NCBI RefSeq assembly: GCF_028285715.1 | Contig: NZ_JANQOO010000003.1 | Coordinates: 62,001-126,000, forward strand | DNA: 64,000 nt | Source: Ulvibacterium sp. | GTDB lineage: Bacteria; Bacteroidota; Bacteroidia; Flavobacteriales; Flavobacteriaceae | Reading direction: 5' to 3' | Shown here: positions 45,937 through 54,573 of the stretch, one piece after another | Layout of the letters: each line of letters starts with the position of its first letter | Position numbering within the stretch: position 1 is the first letter of the stretch | The notes under the pieces: generated by a model | The model's database searches: none | What the model was told of the DNA's origin: nothing | What the model saw: only the letters and a program-made list of their open reading frames with translations | Position numbers and translations under genes: made by a program

Positions 45937-46431
45937 TTAAGGATTCAATATGGTTTTCAGTTTATTTTTGATGCGGTTCATCTTAACCCTGGCGTTTACC
46001 TCGGTAATACCCAAAGTTTCCGCAATCTCTCTATAGTCCTTGTCTTCCAAATAAAGAAAAACCAAGGCCTTTTCAATATCGCCCAATTGTTTTACGGCAT
46101 TGTACATTAGCTTTAGCTGTTTTTCCTGGGTCTCATCATATTCGTCGGCCTTTATCTTAAAAATTACTGACTCATAGTCTTGGGTGATGACCTGCCTTTT
46201 GGATTTTCTATATAATGTAATTGCCGTGTTCAGTGCAACGCGGTACATCCATGTACTAAATTTGGATTCGCCACGAAATTTTGGATAGGCTTTCCATAGT
46301 TGTATGGTAATTTCCTGAAAAAGATCATTATGCGAATCCCTATCATTGGTGTATAGCGAACACACCTTATGAACAATATTTTGATTGTTCTCAAGTTCTG
46401 TAACAAATTGATGTTCCAGTTCTTTGTTCAC
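45937..46431 (-). CDS. ECF-type RNA polymerase sigma factor
   Basis: A 164-residue sigma-70 family factor with only regions 2 and 4. Region 2 includes DLFQEITIQLWKAYPKFRGESKFSTWMYRVALNTAIT and region 4 EDKDYREIAETLGITEVNARVKMNRIKNKLK, a helix-turn-helix for the -35 element. It directs transcription of an unknown regulon. The start is GTG at 46431 (MNKELEHQFV). The downstream membrane gene probably encodes its regulator. Its upstream 76 bases contain no clear promoter. Confidence 0.92.
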   Translation of the reverse strand: MNKELEHQFVTELENNQNIVHKVCSLYTNDRDSHNDLFQEITIQLWKAYPKFRGESKFSTWMYRVALNTAITLYRKSKRQVITQDYESVIFKIKADEYDETQEKQLKLMYNAVKQLGDIEKALVFLYLEDKDYREIAETLGITEVNARVKMNRIKNKLKTILNP

Positions 46432-46507
46432 GTACGGGTTGGTGAGTTGTTATTTATTAGTATGGGGTTACTTTGTTTTGTTACAGAATTGGTTTGGAAG
46501 TTTGGGG

Positions 46508-47332
46508 TCATAGTGAGTTTAACACGATCTTCCTTCCCTTGGGGCTCTCAAACTCTGCGCGCAGGTTTAGCTTTGCTATTTTTTTATTGTCCAGTTTATA
46601 GACTAGTATCAATTCCATATCTGAAATATTGATGAAAGTAGAGTAGAGAGTGCCGCCAGTTCGCCCCTCTTTGCCCGTAGTCGGAATTTGAACCGCATTG
46701 CTGACGGTGTTCGCGGCTTTCAAAAAGCTTATGGAATCCTGGCTATTTTCCAAGGTTTCCAAGTTTTTTTGGATAGTATTGTACCTTGGGCACGGGTGAT
46801 TTCCCTTTTCGGGGTCGGCTAACAAAAAATTGGTCATTACCAATGTATTGTTCTTTATAGGGACTATTTTTTGTTCTCCGTCCAACCATTCAATAACCAC
46901 TGCGTTTCCAGTGGCATCACCGAACATGATATGGGCATTGGGCAAGGCGATTTTTCTTTTTTCAATAAATGCAATGGCATCCTGGACGGTTTTGCACGAA
47001 GCCAAAATATCGTCGCCTAAATTTCCTTTTATCTTTTTGGAACCTTTTATTTTAGGTTGTTCAGGGGTTACGGCACCATCAAAGAACAATCCTGCTTCAT
47101 TAATTCCACCCTGTGCAAAATTATCCCAACCGTACCAAAGACGGGCCAACTCTTTTTTGTGTTTTGCAACTATCTGGATATAGGCATCAACATCGTACCA
47201 ATAATCCTCATTATTGGCCACATAGATTTTTCCTGTGCTAGAATCTATATAGTATACCACGGAGCAAGCATGGGCCACAGCAGAAAAATAGAGGAGTGCG
47301 AAAAGAAAAAGAAATCGTTGTTTTTTTAGCAT
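46508..47332 (-). CDS. Exported Ntn hydrolase of the choloylglycine / linear-amide C-N hydrolase type
   Basis: A 274-residue protein with a signal peptide ending AVAHA and a Cys at residue 23 that becomes the N-terminal residue after cleavage, the nucleophile of cysteine Ntn hydrolases. Further family cues are NNEDYWYD, GGINEAGLFFDGAV and VVIEWLDGE. These enzymes cleave amide bonds in linear molecules such as acyl-homoserine lactones, penicillin V or bile salts; the actual substrate cannot be told. A lipoprotein reading is unlikely because AHAC lacks a good lipobox. It lies between the sigma factor and the GH13 gene on the same strand. Confidence 0.75.
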   Translation of the reverse strand: MLKKQRFLFLFALLYFSAVAHACSVVYYIDSSTGKIYVANNEDYWYDVDAYIQIVAKHKKELARLWYGWDNFAQGGINEAGLFFDGAVTPEQPKIKGSKKIKGNLGDDILASCKTVQDAIAFIEKRKIALPNAHIMFGDATGNAVVIEWLDGEQKIVPIKNNTLVMTNFLLADPEKGNHPCPRYNTIQKNLETLENSQDSISFLKAANTVSNAVQIPTTGKEGRTGGTLYSTFINISDMELILVYKLDNKKIAKLNLRAEFESPKGRKIVLNSL

Positions 47333-47371
47333 ACCCTCTTTTATATTGGCTTAAAGATACTAAAATGGATT

Positions 47372-49066
47372 TCAACCCAGATGGTAAATAAGGGCCTGAT
47401 AGGGCTGCAATACAAATTTCTTATCATTTTTGAGGTGGGGTGCCTCGTCATTGCTAATGACAAGTTTGGCAAGCCCCAAATCCAATTCATTTAAGGTAAG
47501 CTCCGTTATCCTAGAGGAAAAACTGAGCAAGACCAAGAACGTATTTTTACTATCGCTACGCGTATATGCGTAAATTTCTTCGTTTTCTGGATCTAGTAAG
47601 GAATAATCCCCATAGATTAGAGTAGCATGGGACTTACGTACGTGAGTCATTCTCCTAAAATAATTGAGCACGGAGTCTTCTTCCGATTCCTGAACCAAGA
47701 CGTTTACACCCTCTAGATAATTTTTGTTGACATTTATCCAAGGTTTAATTGGGGTGAACCCGGCATTTTCTGAAAGGTCCCATTGCATTGGCGTACGGGC
47801 ATTGTCCCTGCCGGCGTGTTTTTCATTTTCGATGAACGCTTCAAGATTTCCTCCTTCTTTTTTAATTGTTTCAAAACGGTTCAGGGTATTTATATCCCGA
47901 TAATCCTCAATATCGTTGAACTTTATATTGGTCATTCCAATTTCCTCGCCATAGAGAAAATAAGGAGTACCCCTCATCGTAAGTACAAAGGTGTGTAACA
48001 TGGTAGCCGCATTGCGCCAGTGCACCTTGGAATCATTTCCCCAACGACTTACGGCCCTAGGAAAATCATGATTATTCAAATAAATACTTCCCCAACCTTT
48101 TTGAGCGAAAATGGAATCCCATTGGGAATGTACCCGCTTGAAATCGGTAAGCTTCCATTTTTCCTTTCGCATGGTAAACATTTGCCCTGGCTCCCGATCA
48201 AGGTCCATTAAGTCAAAATGAAAGAACATATTAAGCTCCTTACGGTCCTCATTCACAAAATCCAATGCTTGCTCTATGGATATACCGGTTCCTTCCCCAA
48301 CCGTCATTACATCGTACTTACTCAATACCTCCGTATTCATTTCGTGCAAATACTCATGAAGTCTTGGACCATTGGCATAATATGGAATAAAGTCCCCATT
48401 GTATTTTTCCGGAAGTTCAGGAAAGTCCGTATCCTTTGAGATAAAGGAAATGACGTCCATACGAAAACCATCGACCCCCTTGTCGAACCAGAATTTCATA
48501 AGGTCATGGATTTCCTGGCGAACTTTGGAGTTTTCCCAATTTAGATCGGGCTGTTTTACGGAAAAGCAATGCAAATAATAAGCCTTGGTACACGGGTCAT
48601 ATTTCCAAGCATTTTCTTCCAGATCAAAAAAGCTCCAGCGTTTGGGAGGTGTTCCTTTTTCCTCAGGCCACCAATGGTAATAATCCCTGTAGGGATTGTC
48701 ACGGGATTTTTTGGATTCCAAAAACCAAGGATGTTCATCACTACTATGATTTACTACAAGGTCCATGACCAATTTTAAACCTCTTTGTTTCATTCCCATG
48801 AGCAGTTCATCAAAATCGGACATAGTGCCGAATTCTTCCATAATGCTCCGGTAATCACTTATGTCATAGCCATGGTCATCATTTGGGGATTTGTAAATGG
48901 GGTTCAACCAAATAATATCAACCCCCAGACTTTTAATGTAATCCAACCTATGGATAATACCCCTTAGGTCTCCTATGCCATTGCCGGTCGTATCTTGAAA
49001 ACTCCTAGGATAAATCTGATAGACAATACCTTCTTTCCACCATTTTCGTCTTGAACTTTCTTCCAT
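47372..49066 (-). CDS. GH13 alpha-glucosidase (oligo-1,6-glucosidase-like)
   Basis: A 564-residue cytosolic GH13 enzyme, typical length for GH13_31 oligo-1,6- or alpha-1,4-glucosidases. Motifs in order: DLVVNHSSDEHPWF, GFRMDVISF with nucleophile Asp204, Glu258 in TVGEGTG as acid/base, and NNHD with Asp334. The C-terminal beta-domain ends YQALIYHLG. No signal peptide, so it works on imported oligosaccharides. I considered trehalose synthase and rejected it. Its upstream region shares an exact 12-base word with that of the GH31 gene in this window. Confidence 0.9.
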   Translation of the reverse strand: MEESSRRKWWKEGIVYQIYPRSFQDTTGNGIGDLRGIIHRLDYIKSLGVDIIWLNPIYKSPNDDHGYDISDYRSIMEEFGTMSDFDELLMGMKQRGLKLVMDLVVNHSSDEHPWFLESKKSRDNPYRDYYHWWPEEKGTPPKRWSFFDLEENAWKYDPCTKAYYLHCFSVKQPDLNWENSKVRQEIHDLMKFWFDKGVDGFRMDVISFISKDTDFPELPEKYNGDFIPYYANGPRLHEYLHEMNTEVLSKYDVMTVGEGTGISIEQALDFVNEDRKELNMFFHFDLMDLDREPGQMFTMRKEKWKLTDFKRVHSQWDSIFAQKGWGSIYLNNHDFPRAVSRWGNDSKVHWRNAATMLHTFVLTMRGTPYFLYGEEIGMTNIKFNDIEDYRDINTLNRFETIKKEGGNLEAFIENEKHAGRDNARTPMQWDLSENAGFTPIKPWINVNKNYLEGVNVLVQESEEDSVLNYFRRMTHVRKSHATLIYGDYSLLDPENEEIYAYTRSDSKNTFLVLLSFSSRITELTLNELDLGLAKLVISNDEAPHLKNDKKFVLQPYQALIYHLG

Positions 49067-49136
49067 ATAAACTCTTTGTGGAGCCCTAATATATTGTTTT
49101 CTTTCAGAAAAATCGGGTCTTCAAAAGTCTTAAATC

Positions 49137-49148
49137 AACTATAACGAT
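49137..49148 (-). promoter_or_regulatory. Shared 12-base element upstream of the GH13 gene
   Basis: ATCGTTATAGTT on the minus strand, 70 bases before the start codon. It recurs exactly at 61487-61498, 74 bases before the GH31 start, in the same orientation relative to its gene. Preceded here by CGCA, giving CGCAATCGTTATAG, a LacI-like half-site arrangement around a central CG. Confidence 0.45.
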
Positions 49149-49339
49149 TGCGTTCCCTATTTTTTTGCAAATGAATTCTTTGATCCTCCCGCTGGGGTAT
49201 TAAAATTAGGATTGGAATTGGAAATAAGGCCAAACATAACATACCAGGTCATCCAATTGGAAAGTTAGGTTACACAGGGTGTTTCGGCCCTATCAATAGT
49301 CCGTAAAAGAAATTTAAGCCCTCATGTAAGTCTCCCTTT

Positions 49340-50236
49340 TTATTTTCTAGGATGGTATTTGTTCATGACATCGGACAAATGGCTACGGTCCACATGCATG
49401 TAAACCTCTGTTGTGGTAATGCTTTCATGACCCAACATCTGTTGTATGGCCCTGAGGTCCGCTCCGTTTTCCAAAAGGTGGGTGGCAAAGGAATGTCTGA
49501 ATGTGTGGGGACTAATACTTTTTTGTAGCCCGATTTTTTCCGCAAGTTGCTTTGTGATGGTAAATATCATGGCCCGTGTCAGCTGTTTTCCCCTTCTATT
49601 TAGAAAAAGAATGTCCTCGTTGCCCTTTTGGATTTTTTGATGTATTCGAATTTCGTTTTTGTACATGTTGATGTACTTTATATTTACGGTCCCAATTGGC
49701 ACAAACCGCTGTTTGTCCCCTTTGCCCGTTACCTTGATAAAACCTTCCTCAAAAAAAAGATCTGAAAGCTTTAAGCCGACCAATTCTGAAACACGAAGCC
49801 CACACCCGTACAAGGTCTCTAACATAGCTCGGTTCCGCTCTCCTTCCAGTTTGCTCAAATCTATGGCCCCAATAAGGGAGTCTATTTCCGATTCGGAGAG
49901 GGTATCCGGTAGTTTTCGTCCAATTTTTGGGGACTCCAAAAGATCCATGGGGTTATCCGTCCGATATTCCTCAAAGGCCAAATAATTAAAAAAACCTTTA
50001 AGTCCGGAGATGATACGGGCCTGGGAGCGCGGGTTAACGGTTTTGGCAATCTCGTAAATAAACCTTTGTATTGTTTCACTACCTACGTTGGTAGGATCTT
50101 CCGCTATCTTATGTATCTCCAGATAAAGAATAAGCTTGTTTACGTCCCTTTGGTAACTCTTAATGGAATTCTGGGCCAAGCCACGCTCTATTCTTAGGTA
50201 GTGTTGATAATCCTTCAATGCCTGTTGCCAATTCAT
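49340..50236 (-). CDS. xerD: Tyrosine recombinase XerD
   Basis: A 298-residue recombinase that, with XerC, resolves chromosome dimers at dif. The N-terminal SAM-like domain (YQHYLRIERGLAQNSIKSY) is followed by the catalytic domain with Arg in YGCGLRVSELVGL, HTFRHSFATHLLENG (His-x-x-Arg), the second His in LGHESITTTEVY and Tyr as the nucleophile in EVYMHV. Full length and apparently functional. The -7 box TATCTTTG ends four bases before its ATG. It is a housekeeping recombinase, not a mobile-element integrase: no att-like repeats are seen beside it. Confidence 0.95.
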   Translation of the reverse strand: MNWQQALKDYQHYLRIERGLAQNSIKSYQRDVNKLILYLEIHKIAEDPTNVGSETIQRFIYEIAKTVNPRSQARIISGLKGFFNYLAFEEYRTDNPMDLLESPKIGRKLPDTLSESEIDSLIGAIDLSKLEGERNRAMLETLYGCGLRVSELVGLKLSDLFFEEGFIKVTGKGDKQRFVPIGTVNIKYINMYKNEIRIHQKIQKGNEDILFLNRRGKQLTRAMIFTITKQLAEKIGLQKSISPHTFRHSFATHLLENGADLRAIQQMLGHESITTTEVYMHVDRSHLSDVMNKYHPRK

Positions 50237-50240
50237 AATT

Positions 50241-50248
50241 CAAAGATA
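50241..50248 (-). promoter_or_regulatory. -7 box (TATCTTTG) four bases before the xerD ATG
   Basis: TATCTTTG fits TAnnTTTG on the minus strand, followed by AATT and the start codon, again implying a leaderless mRNA. Confidence 0.4.
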
Positions 50249-50392
50249 CACCATGTCCACCTTAGTTATATGGGCTATAAATTCGGTACTGAGATAAATG
50301 GAATGCTATGGATATTTAAAGAAGATTACACATGGTTCATTCTTAAAGGAAGGAGCCGTTTTGCGTCGTAAACCAAGGAATTTTCATCTAAA

Positions 50393-50407
50393 TTAACATT
50401 TTGTTAA
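50393..50407. promoter_or_regulatory. Perfect 15-base inverted repeat upstream of a beta-barrel gene
   Basis: TTAACATTTTGTTAA, with arms of six, sits about 120 bases before the outer membrane protein gene. It could be a repressor operator; nothing else supports that. Confidence 0.35.
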
Positions 50408-50495
50408 TCAACAATATTGGGGAGTACGATAGTTTTGTAAGACTTTTCTTTTTAACATGGGAATGGATTTTAAGGACTCATTTCCCCAAAAAAAG

Positions 50496-50503
50496 TATTT
50501 TTG
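50496..50503 (+). promoter_or_regulatory. -7 box (TATTTTTG) for the beta-barrel gene
   Basis: TATTTTTG fits TAnnTTTG, 26 bases before the ATG. No TTG at -33 is apparent. Confidence 0.4.
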
Positions 50504-50529
50504 TGAATACAACCATTAAATATGAAAAC

Positions 50530-51114
50530 ATGAAAAAAATAGCTTTCCTAATCGTTTTGTTTTCCTTTCTTAGTAGCCAAAATACTTTGGCCCAGATACA
50601 AGGTACCAGCAATATAGGTGCCGACGGTACAGTAGCCGTAAAGGCGGGATTCAACCTTTCTGCCTTAGGTGGAGACAGTAGATATGACTACGGTACCAAA
50701 CCCGGTTTTCATCTTGGGGGACTGGTAGAGATTCCATTTTCCGACGTAATCATTCTTCAACCTGAAGTCCTTTTATCTTTTCAAGGTAGCGGTACATTCT
50801 TGGAGGATGATATTAACCTGTTCTACCTCAACGTGCCCTTGATCGGTAAATACAATGTTTGGGACAACCTTTTTATAGAGGCCGGACCGCAGTTGAGCGT
50901 ACTGCTTTCCAGTAACATTGATGAAGATACTTATGGCACTTTGGTTACACCGGACAAGAATACGCTGGACATTGGTTTTGCCTTTGGAGCGGGATATCGA
51001 CTGGATGAGAATTTTTATTTTCAGTTGCGTTTTATTCCCGGATTTATCAATGTGGTCAAAGATTTCGATTCCAAGAACCGCGTGGCACAGATTTCGGCAA
51101 GCTACTTCTTTTAA
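50530..51114 (+). CDS. Small outer membrane beta-barrel protein (porin family / OmpA-like barrel)
   Basis: A 194-residue exported protein (signal peptide MKKIAFLIVLFSFLSSQNTLAQ). Alternating hydrophobic strands such as VAVKAGFNLSAL, GFHLGGLVEIPF, IILQPEVLLSFQG, LFIEAGPQLSVLL and FYFQLRFIPGF fit an eight-stranded barrel of the PorT/porin-like family common in Bacteroidota. The C-terminus ends in aromatic YFF, as outer membrane proteins do. The ATG at 50530 fits the signal peptide. Function unknown; several relatives are structural or secretion-linked. Confidence 0.8.
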   Translation: MKKIAFLIVLFSFLSSQNTLAQIQGTSNIGADGTVAVKAGFNLSALGGDSRYDYGTKPGFHLGGLVEIPFSDVIILQPEVLLSFQGSGTFLEDDINLFYLNVPLIGKYNVWDNLFIEAGPQLSVLLSSNIDEDTYGTLVTPDKNTLDIGFAFGAGYRLDENFYFQLRFIPGFINVVKDFDSKNRVAQISASYFF

Positions 51115-51224
51115 AACCTGTAGGGATGAATAGCCGTAATGGGTTGCGAACTGTCTATTAATGACCCTTCGGACATCTTTGCGTTGACCCAACCTTATTC
51201 AATTTAACATAATAGGGCTCCGCA

Positions 51225-51251
51225 AAAATTGGAAATTGCGTTTCCAATTTT
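51225..51251. terminator. Terminator-like hairpin after the beta-barrel gene
   Basis: AAAATTGGAAA and TTTCCAATTTT form a perfect eleven-base stem with a five-base loop, 110 bases after the stop. A/T flanks on both sides allow action on either strand, although low GC weakens the stem. Confidence 0.45.
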
Positions 51252-51384
51252 AGGGAGTCTTACTATGCCTTTAATGCATTCGGAAAGCCCATGTACAACG
51301 GTTTTTTCGAATTTGGCAACAAAATTGCTCTATGATGTAGGGTGATGGACGTATTTGACGTTATGGTTCCTATACTCTATCGTT

Positions 51385-51897
51385 ATGAAACACACCCTAT
51401 ACGCCTTGACCCTTATCTTATTCGGATTTTCGACCCATGCACAGGAAGGATTTAAGCTGGGCATTCAAGGTGGATTGCCCCTAGGGGATTTCAATGATGA
51501 AGTAAGTCTATTTGTTGGGGCCGATGTAGGATATATGTGGGCTTTGGGCGAGGTGGTCGATTTAGGGGCCACTGCCGGATTCATCCATGGTTTTGCCGAA
51601 ACCTTTCAAGAAGAATCCGTCTCGGTGGATTTGCCCAACGTACAATTTTTACCTCTTGCCGCTTCCATTCGAATATGGCCCTCCAATTCTTTTTCCTTTG
51701 GAATAAACGCCGGTACCGCCTTAGGTATTAACGACGGCAACGATGGAGGACTTTACTATAGGCCTATCGTTGGATTTTTATTGGGTCCACAAACCGAATT
51801 GAACCTTTCCTATACCGGAATACAATTGGATGAAAGAACATGGACTTCAGCCAATCTGGGTGTCATCTATACTTTTCCTAGCGAGAGAAGTCGTTAG
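51385..51897 (+). CDS. Second small outer membrane beta-barrel protein
   Basis: A 170-residue exported protein (signal MKHTLYALTLILFGFSTHAQ). Like its upstream neighbour it has short amphipathic strands (FKLGIQGGLPLGDF, LFVGADVGYMWALGE, FSFGINAGTALGI, TELNLSYTGIQL) consistent with an eight-stranded barrel. It has no clear aromatic last residue (SERSR). The neighbouring barrel gene ends 270 bases upstream; the two share architecture but little sequence. Function unknown. The ATG at 51385 fits the signal peptide. Confidence 0.75.
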   Translation: MKHTLYALTLILFGFSTHAQEGFKLGIQGGLPLGDFNDEVSLFVGADVGYMWALGEVVDLGATAGFIHGFAETFQEESVSVDLPNVQFLPLAASIRIWPSNSFSFGINAGTALGINDGNDGGLYYRPIVGFLLGPQTELNLSYTGIQLDERTWTSANLGVIYTFPSERSR

Positions 51898-52013
51898 TTC
51901 TTTGACGGCCCGAAAGCACCAATTTTTTTTACGGGGACTAATTTGCTAATTTTAACTCCATCTACCTACTTATGGGGTAGGTCGGACCTATCGGTAACAC
52001 TAGAATTGAATAG

Positions 52014-52442
52014 ATGAAAATCATAATAATCAATGGCCCCAACTTAAACCTTTTGGGCAAACGGGAGCCAGAGGTATATGGCCACCAGACCTTTGAAGAC
52101 TATTTTTCGATACTGCAATTCAAGTTCAAGGACGTGCAGTTGGAGTATTATCAATCCAATATTGAAGGGGAAATTATCGGCAAGCTTCAAGAAGTTGGGT
52201 TTTCCTATAATGGCATTGTACTTAACGCGGCTTCCTATACCCACACTTCTGTAGGTATTGGCGATGCTGTAAAGGCCATTGAAACACCGGTCGTGGAGGT
52301 ACATATCTCCAATACCCATAAACGGGAAGAATTTCGTCATGTATCCTATATTTCTTCAGGCGCAAAGGGGGTTATTTTGGGCTTTGGCCTTCAGAGCTAT
52401 GATTTGGCCATACAGAGTTTTTTAGATGGTACTACGGAATAA
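52014..52442 (+). CDS. aroQ: Type II 3-dehydroquinate dehydratase
   Basis: A 142-residue enzyme of the shikimate pathway that dehydrates 3-dehydroquinate; type II enzymes form dodecamers. Diagnostic blocks: IIINGPNLNLLGKREPEVYG with the catalytic Tyr, LNAASYTHTSVGI, and VEVHISNTHKREEFRHVSYIS with the active-site His. Full length. It stands alone on the plus strand; no other aro gene is near. Confidence 0.96.
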   Translation: MKIIIINGPNLNLLGKREPEVYGHQTFEDYFSILQFKFKDVQLEYYQSNIEGEIIGKLQEVGFSYNGIVLNAASYTHTSVGIGDAVKAIETPVVEVHISNTHKREEFRHVSYISSGAKGVILGFGLQSYDLAIQSFLDGTTE

Positions 52443-52525
52443 GAAATTTTCCTTGACGACTTTTGAAGCACAAAGAAACCCCTTGTTTAAGACTTAAGAA
52501 ATCAGATGTAAAAAATTCCTGCCTA

Positions 52526-52813
52526 CTACCTCGATTGCAGTGGTTTTAGATACTTCTTGTCCATATAAAATGTCCCAAAAGGCAACAAGGAGGCCAAGAG
52601 CAGTATAAACAATCGTTTTAGGGTCCACTTTTTTTCCATCCAAAAAACAATGGCCAATAGAAGATAGGCTATGAACAAGGATCCATGGGCATAGCCGATG
52701 TAGATATTGGGTTCGCGAATGTCCGCCCAATACTTCAAGGGCATGCTTATGGCAAAAAGCATGAGGTAGGAAATACCTTCGAGGACGGCTGTAAGTCTAA
52801 AGACAGGAAGCAT
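52526..52813 (-). CDS. DUF3817 membrane protein
   Basis: A 95-residue protein with three membrane segments and the DUF3817 pattern: an opening FRLTAVLEGISYLML, then GYAHGSLFIAYLLLAI with a conserved His, and a short loop before the last helix LLASLLPFGTFYMDKKYL. Members are small inner membrane proteins of unknown function. It converges on aroQ and precedes lpdA on the same strand. Confidence 0.85.
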   Translation of the reverse strand: MLPVFRLTAVLEGISYLMLFAISMPLKYWADIREPNIYIGYAHGSLFIAYLLLAIVFWMEKKWTLKRLFILLLASLLPFGTFYMDKKYLKPLQSR

Positions 52814-52874
52814 TTTATATCATATGGGCAAGGTCCGGATTTAGAAATCTAGGCCGTGTCCATTTTATAGCATT

Positions 52875-54266
52875 TTACAAATGGATTACTTCATCATAGG
52901 CATCGGCCACGGCTTCCATCACGGCCTCACTCATGGTAGGGTGGGGGTGGACCGCTTTTAGTACCTCGTGCCCGGTAGTTTCTAGTTTTCGTGCTACTAC
53001 GGCCTCGGCTATCATGTCCGTGACGCCAGCTCCGATCATGTGGCAACCCAACCATTCACCATATTTGGCATCGAAGATGACCTTAACGAATCCATCCGCG
53101 TTGCCGGAGGCCTTGGCTTTTCCACTTGCCGAAAACGGAAATTTTCCCACCTTAATATCATGTCCGGCCTCTTTTGCCTGTGTTTCGGTAAGTCCAACGG
53201 AAGCCACTTCGGGCATGCAGTAGGTACATCCCGGAATGTTCCCATAATCCAAAGGCTCCACATGCATACCCTTTATTTTTTCAACACAAAGGATACCTTC
53301 GGCGGAGGCCACGTGGGCCAAGGCCTGTCCTGGGGTAACGTCACCTATGGCATAGTACCCCGGAATATTGGTCTGGTAATAGTCATTGACCAGAATTTTA
53401 TCGCGGTCCGTAGCAATGCCAACATCTTCCAGGCCAATATTTTCGATATTCGATTTAATACCCACCGCAGAGAGGACAATATCTGCTTCAAGGACTTTCT
53501 CACCTTTTGCCGTCTTTACGGTAGCCTTTACACCTTCTCCCGAGGTATCCACACTGGTAACCTCGGATGAGGTCATAATCTTGATGCCTGTCTTTTTGAA
53601 ACTTCGTTCCAATTGCTTGGAGACCTCTTCATCCTCAACGGGGACTATCCGGGGAAGAAACTCCACAACAGTAACTTCGGTACCCATGGCATTATAAAAA
53701 TAGGCGAATTCTATGCCTATGGCCCCACTGCCTACTACAATCATTTTTTTTGGCTGCCCTCCCAAGGACATGGCCTCGCGATAACCGATTATCTTCTTCC
53801 CGTCTTGGGGTAGGCTTGGAAGCTCCCGGCTCCGTGCACCTGTGGCAATGATGATATGCTCCGCACTATATTCGGATTCCTTGCCCTCTGCGTCGGTAAC
53901 CGATAGTTTTTTCCCAGGTTTTAGTTTTCCAACACCGGAAATGACCTCTATTTTATTCTTTTTCATCAAAAACTGTACGCCCTTGCTCATACTATCGGCT
54001 ACCCCCCGACTGCGTTTTACGACGGCATTGAAGTCCTTGTCCACATCTTCCGCCTTAAGGCCATAATCCTCGGCATGCTGAAGATATTCAAATACTTGCG
54101 CCGATTTTAGCAAGGCCTTCGTAGGGATGCAACCCCAGTTGAGACAAACCCCACCCAGACTTTCTTTTTCAACAATAGCGGTTTTGAATCCCAATTGGGA
54201 AGCCCTTATAGCGGCAACATAACCCCCAGGACCACTACCCAAAACAATAAGATCGAAATTGGCCAT
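52875..54266 (-). CDS. lpdA: Dihydrolipoyl dehydrogenase
   Basis: The E3 component of pyruvate, 2-oxoglutarate and branched-chain 2-oxoacid dehydrogenases; it reoxidises dihydrolipoamide with NAD+. FAD site VLGSGPGGYVAAI at residue 9, redox pair Cys41-x4-Cys46 in GGVCLNWGC, NAD site VVGSGAIGIEFAYF near 178, and the C-terminal catalytic His in AVHPHPTMSEAV. Length 463 is normal. A TACTTTTG box (minus strand, 54331-54338) could be its promoter, about 65 bases upstream. Confidence 0.96.
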   Translation of the reverse strand: MANFDLIVLGSGPGGYVAAIRASQLGFKTAIVEKESLGGVCLNWGCIPTKALLKSAQVFEYLQHAEDYGLKAEDVDKDFNAVVKRSRGVADSMSKGVQFLMKKNKIEVISGVGKLKPGKKLSVTDAEGKESEYSAEHIIIATGARSRELPSLPQDGKKIIGYREAMSLGGQPKKMIVVGSGAIGIEFAYFYNAMGTEVTVVEFLPRIVPVEDEEVSKQLERSFKKTGIKIMTSSEVTSVDTSGEGVKATVKTAKGEKVLEADIVLSAVGIKSNIENIGLEDVGIATDRDKILVNDYYQTNIPGYYAIGDVTPGQALAHVASAEGILCVEKIKGMHVEPLDYGNIPGCTYCMPEVASVGLTETQAKEAGHDIKVGKFPFSASGKAKASGNADGFVKVIFDAKYGEWLGCHMIGAGVTDMIAEAVVARKLETTGHEVLKAVHPHPTMSEAVMEAVADAYDEVIHL

Positions 54267-54573
54267 TTTTTCAACTTTTTAAAGATTACCTCTTGAAAGG
54301 TCCCGAATAAATCATCAGGCAAGAGCGGTGCAAAAGTACGGAAATCAGAACCCAAATTACAAATTCAAAATCCCAATTGTTTGCCAAGGGATTCCTAAGC
54401 GATACATCAAAACATAGATTTAGGGTTTTTCCGTTTTCCTAGGTTTGGGAAAATCCATAGTGCACCTTGTTATGTTTCCATTTCAACATAACATGCCTTT
54501 GTTTTTAGGAATCTTGTGCTTCGTATTAAGTTAGGTCAACTCAATTAAAGTAATGAAAGAAGATGCAGGTGTT
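54267..54573. other. Gene-free interval between lpdA and msrB
   Basis: No gene is visible. It contains the probable lpdA promoter (54331-54338), AATTC-rich filler near 54350-54380 resembling sequence at 43014-43050, a small hairpin at about 54433-54452, and a perfect nine-base inverted repeat at 54468-54493 (TGTTATGTT / AACATAACA). Confidence 0.55.

Noticed and set aside
47372-49066. GH13 enzyme as trehalose synthase, which would complete the GlgE pathway
   Set aside because: The N-terminal and barrel motifs (WWKEGIVYQIYPRSFQD, HGYDISDYR) are those of oligo-1,6-glucosidases, and no Mak fusion or TreS-specific block is present.
49142-49153. TAACGATTGCGT read as a full palindromic operator
   Set aside because: Only the outer bases pair, the centre does not; the exact match with the GH31 upstream region is the stronger signal and is reported instead.
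49340-50236. Tyrosine recombinase as sign of a mobile element
   Set aside because: It is XerD-like along its length, beside housekeeping genes, with no att repeats or cargo.
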